Assembly: GCA_023432885.1 (NCBI GenBank)
Contig: JAEZEU010000354.1
Span: 1-8,756, forward strand
Direction of reading: 5' to 3'
Source of the DNA: Pseudomonadota bacterium
Lineage (GTDB): Bacteria; Pseudomonadota; Alphaproteobacteria; Rhizobiales; Xanthobacteraceae
DNA: 8,756 bases
Shown here piece after piece: positions 1 through 6,234 of the stretch. Below the pieces are notes generated by a model. It did not search any database and had not been told where the DNA came from. It saw nothing but the letters and a program-made list of their open reading frames with translations. Made by a program: the position numbers and the translations under genes. Within the stretch, counting starts at the first letter, position 1, and the number at the start of each line of letters is the position of its first letter.

Positions 1-368
1 ACGTGTCATTCGGCGTAATCGATGGGCCGGCCGGCCCTATGGACCAGGTGACGATAGGTGTTCGCGGTGGAAGACACGACTTCTCGGTGCCCGGCATCTG
101 CGGTGGCGGCGATGCGTCCTCAGCACGGATACTGCTGAATGGTGAAGATATCCGGTCGGGACGTCAGTATCATCTTCGACCGGGCGATCGCCTGGATTTT
201 TCCATCTCCGGGGGCGGCGGATATGGTGACCCGAAGAAGCGGGATCGCGGCAAAGTCAACGAGGACGTGAGACTTGGCTATGTCTCGCCGGAGCAGGCCC
301 GGTCGGTCTATGGCTGGACTTCGGACGAGAGCGGCAGCGACGGCAACGCAGGCGATAGCAAGGCCTGA
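1..368 (+). CDS. Hydantoinase B / oxoprolinase family protein, C-terminal fragment (5' end outside window)
   Basis: The reading frame is open from the left edge (first full codon at 3) to TGA at 366-368, giving about 121 residues. The stretch GGGGYGDP, followed by a charged linker and the pattern DVRLGYVSPEQARSVYG, is the characteristic C-terminus of the HyuB family (N-methylhydantoinase B, acetone/acetophenone carboxylase subunits, 5-oxoprolinase C-terminal half). These enzymes act in ATP-dependent opening of cyclic amides or carboxylation of ketones, normally with a HyuA partner encoded next door; any partner here would lie upstream of the window. The last 17 or so residues (Ser/Gly/Asp-rich) run past the conserved end and look like a lineage-specific tail. 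A GTG at 3-5 is an internal codon, not a start, because the family is usually over 500 residues long. The family is clear; the substrate is not determinable. Confidence 0.85.
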   Translation, partial: VSFGVIDGPAGPMDQVTIGVRGGRHDFSVPGICGGGDASSARILLNGEDIRSGRQYHLRPGDRLDFSISGGGGYGDPKKRDRGKVNEDVRLGYVSPEQARSVYGWTSDESGSDGNAGDSKA

Positions 369-453
369 TTGGGATCGATCATTCGTGCGCTTTTCACCGG
401 CGCCCGACTGCACAATGGCATTCGGTTGAATTGATAGTCCGACAAACTCGATC

Positions 454-574
454 CACCTCTCCCGAAGGGAGAGGTCGATTTGCGCAGCAAATCGGGTGAG
501 GGATACTGCTCTAACGAGGGACCGTAAGCCCTCACCCGGCGCTGCGCGCCGACCTCTCCCGAAGGGAGAGGTGA
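454..574. repeat. Palindromic intergenic mosaic repeat, about 121 bp
   Basis: The element is built from nested inverted repeats. ACCTCTCCC-GAA-GGGAGAGGT occurs at 455-475 and again, identically, at 552-572. Between them lie CGATTTGC-GCA-GCAAATCG (476-494), GGGTGAGGG (494-502) paired with CCCTCACCC (529-537), and GGCGC-TGC-GCGCC (538-550). The whole can fold as a cruciform or branched hairpin. It sits between convergent genes (hyuB-like ending at 368, tetR ending at 665), where it could also stop transcription from both sides. The architecture resembles the dispersed palindromic elements of Rhizobiales (RIME-like), but I assign it by structure, not by a database match. The rest of 369-664 shows no gene; CCGGAATGAC at 620-629 also occurs at the right end of the repeat at 5471-5584. 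Confidence 0.8.
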
Positions 575-664
575 ACCTCCGATGCCGCTCCGGCTGAACC
601 TGATTTCATCATGCTTTAGCCGGAATGACGATCAAAACAGCCAGTCTGGCATTCCCGCGCGCCG

Positions 665-1303
665 CTACCGCTTCCGCTTCGCGGCGGGCTTCGCAGGCTT
701 AGCGGCGCTCGCCTTGACCTTGCCGGCCGGCTGCACGCGCAATCCGTCGACGAACACATCGAGCAGGCGCAGCACTGACGATTGCCAGCCGGGCTGGTCG
801 TGCATGTAGCACATGCCGACCAGGGCCCTGAGCAGGTCCTCCGGGCTGACATCGCCACGCATGTGGCCGGCAGCGACCGCGCGGTCGAGCAGCGAGCCGA
901 TCGCCTTGGTCAGTCGCTCCATCGAGAATGCCGCAAGTTCCGACGAACTCTGGAATGTCAGCGCCAGCGCGGCCGACATGCCTTTTTTGGTGGCGACGAA
1001 TTCGACGTTGGAGCGTAGCCAGCGCCGCAGCGCGTCGACCGGGTCCTTTGCATTCTTCAATTGCTCGGCGAGTTCGCTGAGCTGCTCGACCTCGCGCCGG
1101 TAGACTGCCTCGAACAAATCCTCACGCGTCGGGAAATGCCGGTAGAGCGTACCGATGCCGACGCCGGCGCGTTTTGCAACGGCCTCCAGGCTCGCCTCCG
1201 GACCGCCTGCGTTGAACACGGCCTTGGCGGATTCGAGCACACGCTCGCGATTGCGCACGGCATCGGCGCGTGGCTTGCGGGTCTGGTTGGTGCGCTCATC
1301 CAT
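665..1303 (-). CDS. TetR/AcrR-family transcriptional regulator
   Basis: A 212-residue one-component regulator. The N-terminal helix-turn-helix spans about residues 22-60: RNRERVLESAKAVF, then ASLEAVAKRAGVGIGTLYRHF, the TetR signature with its invariant G-x-LY-x-HF recognition helix. The C-terminal part (about 75-190) is the ligand-binding and dimerisation domain; its pattern resembles the SbtR-type C domain (inference). A Lys/Ala-rich tail (KASAAKPAKPAAKRKR) follows and may add non-specific DNA contacts. The frame stays open to 1513, but the ATG at 1303 gives the normal distance to the HTH and the upstream residues are not family-like. No convincing Shine-Dalgarno precedes it. It is divergent from the molybdenum aldehyde oxidoreductase operon starting at 1542, so it most likely represses that operon and perhaps itself in response to a substrate-like effector. 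Confidence 0.9.
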   Translation of the reverse strand: MDERTNQTRKPRADAVRNRERVLESAKAVFNAGGPEASLEAVAKRAGVGIGTLYRHFPTREDLFEAVYRREVEQLSELAEQLKNAKDPVDALRRWLRSNVEFVATKKGMSAALALTFQSSSELAAFSMERLTKAIGSLLDRAVAAGHMRGDVSPEDLLRALVGMCYMHDQPGWQSSVLRLLDVFVDGLRVQPAGKVKASAAKPAKPAAKRKR

Positions 1304-1541
1304 GCCGGTAATGTAGATCACGAATTGGTTAGATTGAACCCATCCGGGGCTGCACCGTTGTTTGCAAACGGACTTTCGACGGATTCCAATATTTTCCCGG
1401 CTGCCCTTGTTAACCGGAGGGAGCCTCCGTATATCCATTGACACGCCGGCCGGATCGTATCCGAACGGCGCGATATCGACGGCGGCCACTGCGGTGGCGC
1501 GCCGCACGATCACTCATGTCCATATCTGATCGGAGCCTTGT
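1304..1541. promoter_or_regulatory. Divergent promoter/operator region between tetR and the aldehyde oxidoreductase operon
   Basis: A 238-nt non-coding gap separates two divergent genes. Possible operator dyads are CGGAGG-GAG-CCTCCG at 1415-1429 (perfect 6-bp arms) and the 10-bp palindrome GTTTGCAAAC at 1360-1369; a weaker GGTT-N6-AACC lies at 1327-1340. A perfect TTGACA (-35-like, plus strand) is at 1438-1443, directly downstream of the CGGAGG dyad, but no good -10 hexamer lies 16-18 nt further on, so the promoter call is tentative. A GGAG Shine-Dalgarno at 1532-1535 serves the ATG at 1542. TetR repressors usually bind such dyads in the shared region, but which one is used here is inference. 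Confidence 0.45.
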
Positions 1542-2039
1542 ATGAACCACTCCATCAGCCTCACCGTGAACGGTGCATGGCGCGAACTCGTCCTCGAAGA
1601 TCCGCGCGTGACGCTGCTCGATCTCCTGCGTGAGCGCCTCCATCTGACCGGAACCAAGAAGGGATGCGACCGCGGCCAATGCGGCGCCTGCACCATTCTC
1701 GTCGATGGCAAACGTATCAATTCCTGCCTCGCGCTCGCCATAAGCCATGAGGGCTCCGACATCGTCACCATCGAAGGCGTCGCGCGCGGCGACCAGCTTC
1801 ACCCCGTGCAGGCCGCCTTCATCGCCCGTGACGGATTTCAGTGCGGCTTCTGCACGCCTGGCCAGATCATGAGCGCGATCGGCATGATGCGTGAAGCCCA
1901 GGCCGGTAACGATCCCGAGCGCATCCGCGAATGCATGAGCGGCAATCTCTGCCGCTGCGGCGCCTATGCAGGCATCGTCGATGCCGTACTCGAAGCGCAG
2001 GCCGGCATGGATGAATCCAATCAGAGGCGCTCCGCATGA
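1542..2039 (+). CDS. paoA: Aldehyde oxidoreductase, [2Fe-2S] small subunit (PaoA/CoxS-like)
   Basis: This 165-residue protein is the iron-sulfur subunit of a xanthine oxidase-family molybdenum hydroxylase; it passes electrons from the Mo centre to FAD. The plant-type ferredoxin cluster is marked by C42, C47, C50 and C62 (G-C-x4-C-x2-C with a distal Cys). The second, helical [2Fe-2S] domain carries C101-x2-C104 and C137-x-C139 (QCGFCTPGQ and NLCRCG). All eight ligands are present. GGAG at 1532-1535, 6 nt before the ATG, fixes the start, and an in-frame TGA at 1527-1529 rules out an N-terminal extension. The Tat leader found on E. coli PaoA is therefore absent. The stop overlaps the next start by ATGA (2036-2039). 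The gene order and the 4Fe-4S insert in the next subunit favour the PaoABC group over CO dehydrogenase or isoquinoline oxidoreductase; the symbol is by analogy. Confidence 0.93.
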   Translation: MNHSISLTVNGAWRELVLEDPRVTLLDLLRERLHLTGTKKGCDRGQCGACTILVDGKRINSCLALAISHEGSDIVTIEGVARGDQLHPVQAAFIARDGFQCGFCTPGQIMSAIGMMREAQAGNDPERIRECMSGNLCRCGAYAGIVDAVLEAQAGMDESNQRRSA

Positions 2040-3088
2040 AACCGTTCGATTATCTCAGGCCTGCCACGGTCGCCGAGGCTGTCGCCGCTGCCGCGCGGCC
2101 GGGTGCGACTTATCTCGCCGCCGGCACCAATCTGCTCGATCTGATGAAGGGCGGCGTCAGCCGTCCGGATCGTCTCGTCGATCTCACCCGTCTTGAGGGA
2201 CTTGATGCGATCGAGCGCCTGGCCGATGGCGGCTTGCGCATCGGCGCGCTCGTAAGCAATGCGGATCTTGCGCATGATCCAGAATTCGCAAAGTCCTATC
2301 CGGTTGTCGCCGAAGCCCTTCTTTCCGGCGCCTCGGCGCAACTGCGCAATGCCGCCACCGTCGGCGGAAATCTTCTGCAACGGACGCGCTGCGCGTATTT
2401 CTACGACACCGCCAGCCGCTGCAACAAGCGCGAGGCCGGCAGCGGCTGTGATGCTCGCGGTGGTGAGAACCGCACCCACGCGGTGCTCGGCTGGAGCGAG
2501 AACTGCATCGCCACGCATCCATCGGACTTCTGCGTGCCGCTGGTTGCGCTTGACGCCATCGTCGAGATCGAGGGCAAGAACGGCCGGCGCGAGATTGCGC
2601 TCGACGAACTGCATCGCCTGCCCGGCGACATGCCGGAGCGGGACTCGACGCTCGAGCCCGGCGACCTGATTGTCGCGGTCCGCCTGCCGCCTGCGGCGCG
2701 CGGCTTTGCCGCACATGCGCGGTATCTCAAGCTTCGTGATCGCACGTCCTACGCTTTCGCCGTGGTCGCGGCCGCGGCTGCGTTGCGAATCGAGAACGGC
2801 AAGATCGGCGAAGCGCGGCTTGCACTCGGCGGCGTCGCAGCAAAACCGTGGCGCGCCCGTGCCGCGGAAGACGTCCTCAAGGATGCCGCGCCCACCGCAG
2901 ATGTCTTCCAGGAAGCCGCATGGCGCGCGCTGACGGGCGCAAAGCCGTCCGGCGATAACGCCTTCAAGATCGAGCTCGCGCGCCGCATCGTCGTGCGCGC
3001 GCTGACCCTCGCTGCCGCCGGTACGCCGGCGCGCATGCCGGCCCTGCCCGCCTCTCCCTTTGCCTCGTCCGGAGCCATCCATGCCTGA
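2036..3088 (+). CDS. paoB: Aldehyde oxidoreductase, FAD-binding medium subunit with [4Fe-4S] insert (PaoB-like)
   Basis: A 350-residue FAD subunit of the molybdenum hydroxylase family. FAD pyrophosphate-binding motifs are visible at residues 27-40 (LAAGTNLLDLMKGG) and about 99-114 (GASAQLRNAATVGGNLL), followed by the CO dehydrogenase flavoprotein C-terminal domain from about 205. Between them, residues 117-166 carry a Cys-rich insert (RTRC, then CNKR, GSGCDA and NCIATHPSDFC; Cys at 119, 129, 138, 157, 166). This insert is typical of PaoB (E. coli YagS), where it holds an additional [4Fe-4S] cluster; the ligand assignment here is inference. AGAGG at 2023-2027 lies 8 nt before the ATG. The start overlaps the previous stop by 4 nt, and the end overlaps the next gene by 8 nt, so the three subunits are probably translated in a coupled way. 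Confidence 0.92.
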   Translation: MKPFDYLRPATVAEAVAAAARPGATYLAAGTNLLDLMKGGVSRPDRLVDLTRLEGLDAIERLADGGLRIGALVSNADLAHDPEFAKSYPVVAEALLSGASAQLRNAATVGGNLLQRTRCAYFYDTASRCNKREAGSGCDARGGENRTHAVLGWSENCIATHPSDFCVPLVALDAIVEIEGKNGRREIALDELHRLPGDMPERDSTLEPGDLIVAVRLPPAARGFAAHARYLKLRDRTSYAFAVVAAAAALRIENGKIGEARLALGGVAAKPWRARAAEDVLKDAAPTADVFQEAAWRALTGAKPSGDNAFKIELARRIVVRALTLAAAGTPARMPALPASPFASSGAIHA

Positions 3089-5336
3089 GCTCAACCTCAC
3101 CAGCGCGCCCACCCATCTGCGCCACGGCTCGAATATCGGCCAGCCGCTGACCCGCCGTGACGGCATCCTCAAGGTCAAGGGGCAGGCGACCTACGCCGCC
3201 GACAATCACCCGCCGGGTATGCTGTTTGCGGTCATGGCGGTCTCCGGCATCGCGCGTGGTCGCGTGACCTCGCTCGATGTCAGCGCTGCCAGGCGTCATC
3301 CCGGCGTCGTCGACGTCATGACACCAGACCACAAGCCTCAGCTCGCGATCGATCCGGAGATCAAGAGCAATCCGTTCGTGTTCCGGATGGAGGTGTTGCA
3401 GAGCGACGAGGTCCGCTACGCCAACCAGCCCATCGCCGTCGTGATCGCCGAGACGCTGGAGGCAGCGACGGAAGGCGCGGTGCTGCTGGCGCCGCGCTAC
3501 GAGACGCTCCCTGCACTCGTCGGCCTGGATGCCGGCGAGAGCTTCGTGCCGCCCGCCGTCGGTGTCGGCAAGCCTGCCGAAAATCACCGCGGCGACGTCG
3601 AGGCAGGCCTGGCCTCGGCCGAGAAACAGATCGACGCGATTTATGAGACACCGCCGCAATATCACAATGCGATGGAGCCGCATGCCATCGTCGCCGCCTG
3701 GGACGGCGACAGTCTGCAGATCGACATGCCGACCCAGGGTCTCAGGCTGTCGCTTGCGCGCGTTGCCGAATTGTTCGGTATCAGCCACGACAAGATCCAC
3801 ATCCGCAGCCCCTTTCTCGGTGGCGGATTCGGCTCGAAGGGATACATGGCCGGCCCGCAAGTCCTCGGCATCATGGCCGCAAAGCTGGTCGGCAGGCCGG
3901 TCAAACTTGTGCTGAGCCGTGAGCAGATGTATGGCCCGGTCGGCCATCGCGCGCCGACGCGTCAGCGGTTGCGTATCGGCACCGACGGCGAAGGACGTCT
4001 CACCGCCCTCGATCACCACGCCAGAACCGTATCGAGCACGTTCGACGACTTTTACGAGCCCGCAGCCGACGCCTCGCACACGCTTTACGCGGCTCCTGCG
4101 ATCCGCACTTCGCACGATGCCGTGCGCGTCAACACCGGCACGCCGCTGTTCATGCGCGCGCCCGGCGAGGCGACCGGATCGATCGCACTCGAAAGCGCGA
4201 TCGACGAGATGGCCTGGACCTGCGGCATCGATCCGCTCGCCTTCCGCCTGAAGAACTATGCCGAGGTCGAGCCGATGACTGGCAAACCCTTCTCCTCCAA
4301 GGCGCTGCGTGCCTGCTACGAGCAGGGCGCAGCGCGCTTCGGCTGGTCAAAACGGTCGCTGCAGCCACGTCGGATGCGTGACGATTCCGGCTTCCTGGTT
4401 GGTTGGGGCGTGGGTACTGCGACCTTCCCGGCGCTGATGTTCCAGGCCGAAGCGCGCGCGGCGATCCGCCGCGATGGTCGCGGCGCGATGGAGATCGGCG
4501 CGCACGACATGGGGCAAGGCGCCTGGACGGCGCTCGCCCAGATCGCAGCCGACGCGGTCGGCCTCGATATTGACCGCGTCGAGTTCAGGGCGGGTACATC
4601 AGATCTGCCGGATGCCGGCATTGCCGGCGGCTCGGCGCACACGGCGACCGCCGGTGCTGCGATCCACAGTGCGGGCGCGGCCGTCATCGCCAAGCTTGCC
4701 GATCTCGCAACGGGTGACGAGCGGTCACCGTTGTTCGGCGCCGGCAATGCCGGCGTGATTGCGCGCGACGGCAGACTGGTCCGCCGCGACGACGAAAGCC
4801 GCGGTGAGAGCTACGTCGAGATCCTCGCGCGGGCAGGCCTCGCCGAGGTCGAAGCGCGCGGCACCGGCGCTCCGAATCCCGCGGCGATGGGGGAATATGC
4901 GATGCACGCCCACGGCGCGGTGTTCGCAGAGGTGAAGGTCGATCCCGACCTCGGTCAGATCCGCGTCACGCGGATGGTCGGCGCGTTCGCTGCAGGACGC
5001 ATCGTCAATCCGCATCTGGTGAAAAGCCAGCTCTTCGGCGGCATGATCTGGGGCATCTCCTTCGCGCTGCACGAGGCAGCCATCACCGACCGCCGTAGCG
5101 GGCGGATCATGAATGCCAATCTCGGCGAGTACCACATCCCGGTGAATGCCGACGTTCCGCCGCTCGACGTGATCACGGTCGAGGAGCACGACCCGCACGT
5201 GAATGCGCTCGGCATCAAGGGTGTCGGCGAGATCGGCATCACAGGCAGCGCCGGCGCGGTCGCCAACGCCGTCTGGCACGCGACCGGCATACGTGTCCGC
5301 CGCTTCCCGATCCGGATCGAGGAGTTGCTGAAATAG
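3081..5336 (+). CDS. paoC: Aldehyde oxidoreductase, molybdopterin-binding large subunit (PaoC-like)
   Basis: A 751-residue catalytic subunit of the xanthine oxidase family, close in length to E. coli PaoC. It hydroxylates a substrate, probably an aldehyde to the carboxylic acid, using water as oxygen source. Visible motifs are the N-terminal aldehyde oxidase a/b hammerhead domain (about 25-130), the Mo-cofactor loop SPFLGGGFGSK at 243-253, MRAPGE at 358-363, HDMGQGA at 475-481, and the catalytic Glu in KGVGEIG, which is E717. All key residues are intact. The ATG at 3081 is preferred to the in-frame TTG at 3060 because GGAG at 3071-3074 lies 6 nt upstream. The cofactor is presumably molybdopterin cytosine dinucleotide, as in PaoABC (inference). 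No XdhC/PaoD-type insertion chaperone follows within the window. Substrate range is unknown; aromatic aldehydes are a reasonable guess by analogy. Confidence 0.94.
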   Translation: MPELNLTSAPTHLRHGSNIGQPLTRRDGILKVKGQATYAADNHPPGMLFAVMAVSGIARGRVTSLDVSAARRHPGVVDVMTPDHKPQLAIDPEIKSNPFVFRMEVLQSDEVRYANQPIAVVIAETLEAATEGAVLLAPRYETLPALVGLDAGESFVPPAVGVGKPAENHRGDVEAGLASAEKQIDAIYETPPQYHNAMEPHAIVAAWDGDSLQIDMPTQGLRLSLARVAELFGISHDKIHIRSPFLGGGFGSKGYMAGPQVLGIMAAKLVGRPVKLVLSREQMYGPVGHRAPTRQRLRIGTDGEGRLTALDHHARTVSSTFDDFYEPAADASHTLYAAPAIRTSHDAVRVNTGTPLFMRAPGEATGSIALESAIDEMAWTCGIDPLAFRLKNYAEVEPMTGKPFSSKALRACYEQGAARFGWSKRSLQPRRMRDDSGFLVGWGVGTATFPALMFQAEARAAIRRDGRGAMEIGAHDMGQGAWTALAQIAADAVGLDIDRVEFRAGTSDLPDAGIAGGSAHTATAGAAIHSAGAAVIAKLADLATGDERSPLFGAGNAGVIARDGRLVRRDDESRGESYVEILARAGLAEVEARGTGAPNPAAMGEYAMHAHGAVFAEVKVDPDLGQIRVTRMVGAFAAGRIVNPHLVKSQLFGGMIWGISFALHEAAITDRRSGRIMNANLGEYHIPVNADVPPLDVITVEEHDPHVNALGIKGVGEIGITGSAGAVANAVWHATGIRVRRFPIRIEELLK

Positions 5337-5352
5337 CCCTGATGCTCAACAC

Positions 5353-5373
5353 GCTGCCGCGTGCTGCGGCAGC
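5353..5373 (+). terminator. Terminator-like hairpin after the aldehyde oxidoreductase operon
   Basis: GCTGCCGC (5353-5360) and GCGGCAGC (5366-5373) form a perfect 8-bp GC-rich stem with a 5-nt loop, starting 17 nt after the paoC-like stop. GATGCT at 5341-5346 could alternatively pair with AGCATC at 5371-5376. There is no U-run after the stem (the tail is ATCATCAT), so intrinsic termination may be weak or assisted. Confidence 0.45.
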
Positions 5374-5470
5374 ATCATCATGCCCTGCATCCCGCAGACT
5401 GCTGCTCGACGCAGCGGCCTCGCATACAGATTGACGCCTTCGCCGGTCGAGAGCGGCTGGTCTGCTTGCC

Positions 5471-5584
5471 GTCATGCCGGGACACGCGCTTGCGCGTGGA
5501 CCCGGAATCCCGAGCTTGTTGGACGAAATTCTCTGGTGCGCAATCGCGCACCAGAGTTCGCGCTCGCGCGCGCCCCGGAATGAC
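5471..5584. repeat. Second palindromic intergenic repeat, about 114 bp
   Basis: The outer ends GTCATGCCGGG (5471-5481) and CCCCGGAATGAC (5573-5584) are imperfect inverted repeats. Inside lie CACGCGC-TT-GCGCGTG (5483-5498) and a strong hairpin CTCTGGTGCGC-AATC-GCGCACCAGAG (5531-5556, 11-bp perfect stem). This arrangement resembles a dispersed intergenic repeat of Bradyrhizobium-type genomes, with a core unlike the element at 454-574. It lies between the convergent paoC-like and Rid genes and ends 14 nt before the Rid stop codon, so it may also terminate transcription. Apart from this element and the hairpin at 5353-5373, nothing else is recognisable in 5337-5598. Confidence 0.7.
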
Positions 5585-5598
5585 CGTCGAATCAGCTT

Positions 5599-5997
5599 TC
5601 AGTCGATCGCGGCGACCACTTCGACTTCGATCATCCAGCCGGGCTGCGCCAGACGGCTGACGTAAACCAGCGTGCTGGCGGGCGGGGTACCGCTGCCGAA
5701 GTAGCGGCCGCGGATCGCCCGCATCTTCGGCACATCTGCCGGATCGACGGCGGCGACGATATAGGTGTTCATCTTGACGATGTCGGCCATCGTCGCACCG
5801 GCGGCCTCGACGGCCAGCTTGACATTGGCGAATACGCGCTCGGCCTGCGCCGCGAAATCGCCCTCGCCGACCAGCTTGCCGGATGCATCGCTCGACACCT
5901 GGCCTGCGATATAGACCAGCGTGCCTTTGCTGAACTTCGCAACATGCGAATAGCCGGTCGGCGGCGGCAACGTCGCCGGGCTGAAAATCTCCTTCAT
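5599..5997 (-). CDS. Rid (YjgF/YER057c/UK114) family protein lacking the canonical Arg
   Basis: A 132-residue protein with the trimeric YjgF/chorismate-mutase-like fold pattern: AGQVSSDASGKLVGEGDFAAQ, then the helix of QAERVFANVKLAVEAAGA, the strand DIVKMNTYI, and the C-terminal strand MIEVEVVAA. In RidA proper, which hydrolyses reactive enamine/imine intermediates from PLP enzymes, an Arg in the segment PAR-S-x-V binds the substrate carboxylate. The corresponding segment here is PPASTLV, with Ser108 at the Arg position by my alignment. It is thus more likely one of the Rid subfamilies that lack this Arg, often found in catabolic operons. GGAGG at 6003-6007 lies 5 nt before the ATG. The start overlaps the stop of the DUF1127 gene by ATGA. 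It is probably cytoplasmic, with no signal peptide. The exact reaction is unknown. Confidence 0.88.
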   Translation of the reverse strand: MKEIFSPATLPPPTGYSHVAKFSKGTLVYIAGQVSSDASGKLVGEGDFAAQAERVFANVKLAVEAAGATMADIVKMNTYIVAAVDPADVPKMRAIRGRYFGSGTPPASTLVYVSRLAQPGWMIEVEVVAAID

Positions 5998-6230
5998 AAC
6001 AACCTCCCATTCATTTCCCGCCAGAACGAGCGGCCAATCCTGGTAGCCACTTCGCCCCGGCACACTCCGATATCCTCCAACTCGCGATCGCTCATGGCAG
6101 CGAGCCGGCGCTGGTCGCGGCTGTTCTGCCGCCACGCCGCTACCAGCATCAGCATCGATCGGGCGATTGCAAGCGGGGAAATCGGGAACGGCCGCCGCTG
6201 CCGGCGGCCTTCTACGCTTACACTGCTCAA
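5994..6230 (-). CDS. DUF1127 domain small protein
   Basis: The C-terminal part, LVAAWRQNSRDQRRLAAMSDRELEDIGVCRGEV, is a clear DUF1127 (YjiS-like) motif: an Arg-rich helix followed by the conserved L-x-x-MSDRELEDIG-x-x-R. DUF1127 proteins are very small, Arg-rich and abundant in Alphaproteobacteria; some have been shown to bind RNA and affect RNA turnover or nutrient-dependent regulation. The start is uncertain. I give the TTG at 6230 (78 residues, 4 nt after the SnoaL-like stop). An earlier TTG at 6275 would overlap that gene, and ATGs at 6155 or 6149 would leave about 53 or 51 residues. The end is certain: its TGA (5994-5996) overlaps the Rid ATG, implying translational coupling. It lies in a minus-strand operon between the SnoaL-like and Rid genes. 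Confidence 0.75.
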   Translation of the reverse strand: MSSVSVEGRRQRRPFPISPLAIARSMLMLVAAWRQNSRDQRRLAAMSDRELEDIGVCRGEVATRIGRSFWREMNGRLL

Positions 6231-6234
6231 TGCG

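Noticed and set aside
454..574. CRISPR array suggested by two identical 21-bp hairpin units
   Set aside because: There are only two copies, the sequence between them is itself palindromic, and no cas gene is present.
582..809. Short plus-strand frame with a lipoprotein-like stretch ending LPAGC
   Set aside because: It lies mostly antisense to the end of the tetR gene and the lipobox-like segment comes from the complement of its Ala/Lys-rich tail; there is no clear ribosome binding site.
1304..1513. N-terminal extension of the TetR protein by 70 residues
   Set aside because: The added residues do not resemble TetR N-termini and would fill the whole divergent promoter region; the ATG at 1303 gives the usual distance to the HTH.
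3060..3080. TTG start adding 7 residues to the large subunit
   Set aside because: The ATG at 3081 has a GGAG 6 nt upstream; the TTG has no comparable site.
2021..4115. Long minus-strand open frames opposite the paoB-like and paoC-like genes
   Set aside because: The plus-strand frames carry complete cofactor motifs and proper Shine-Dalgarno sites, while the antisense translations show only compositional bias.
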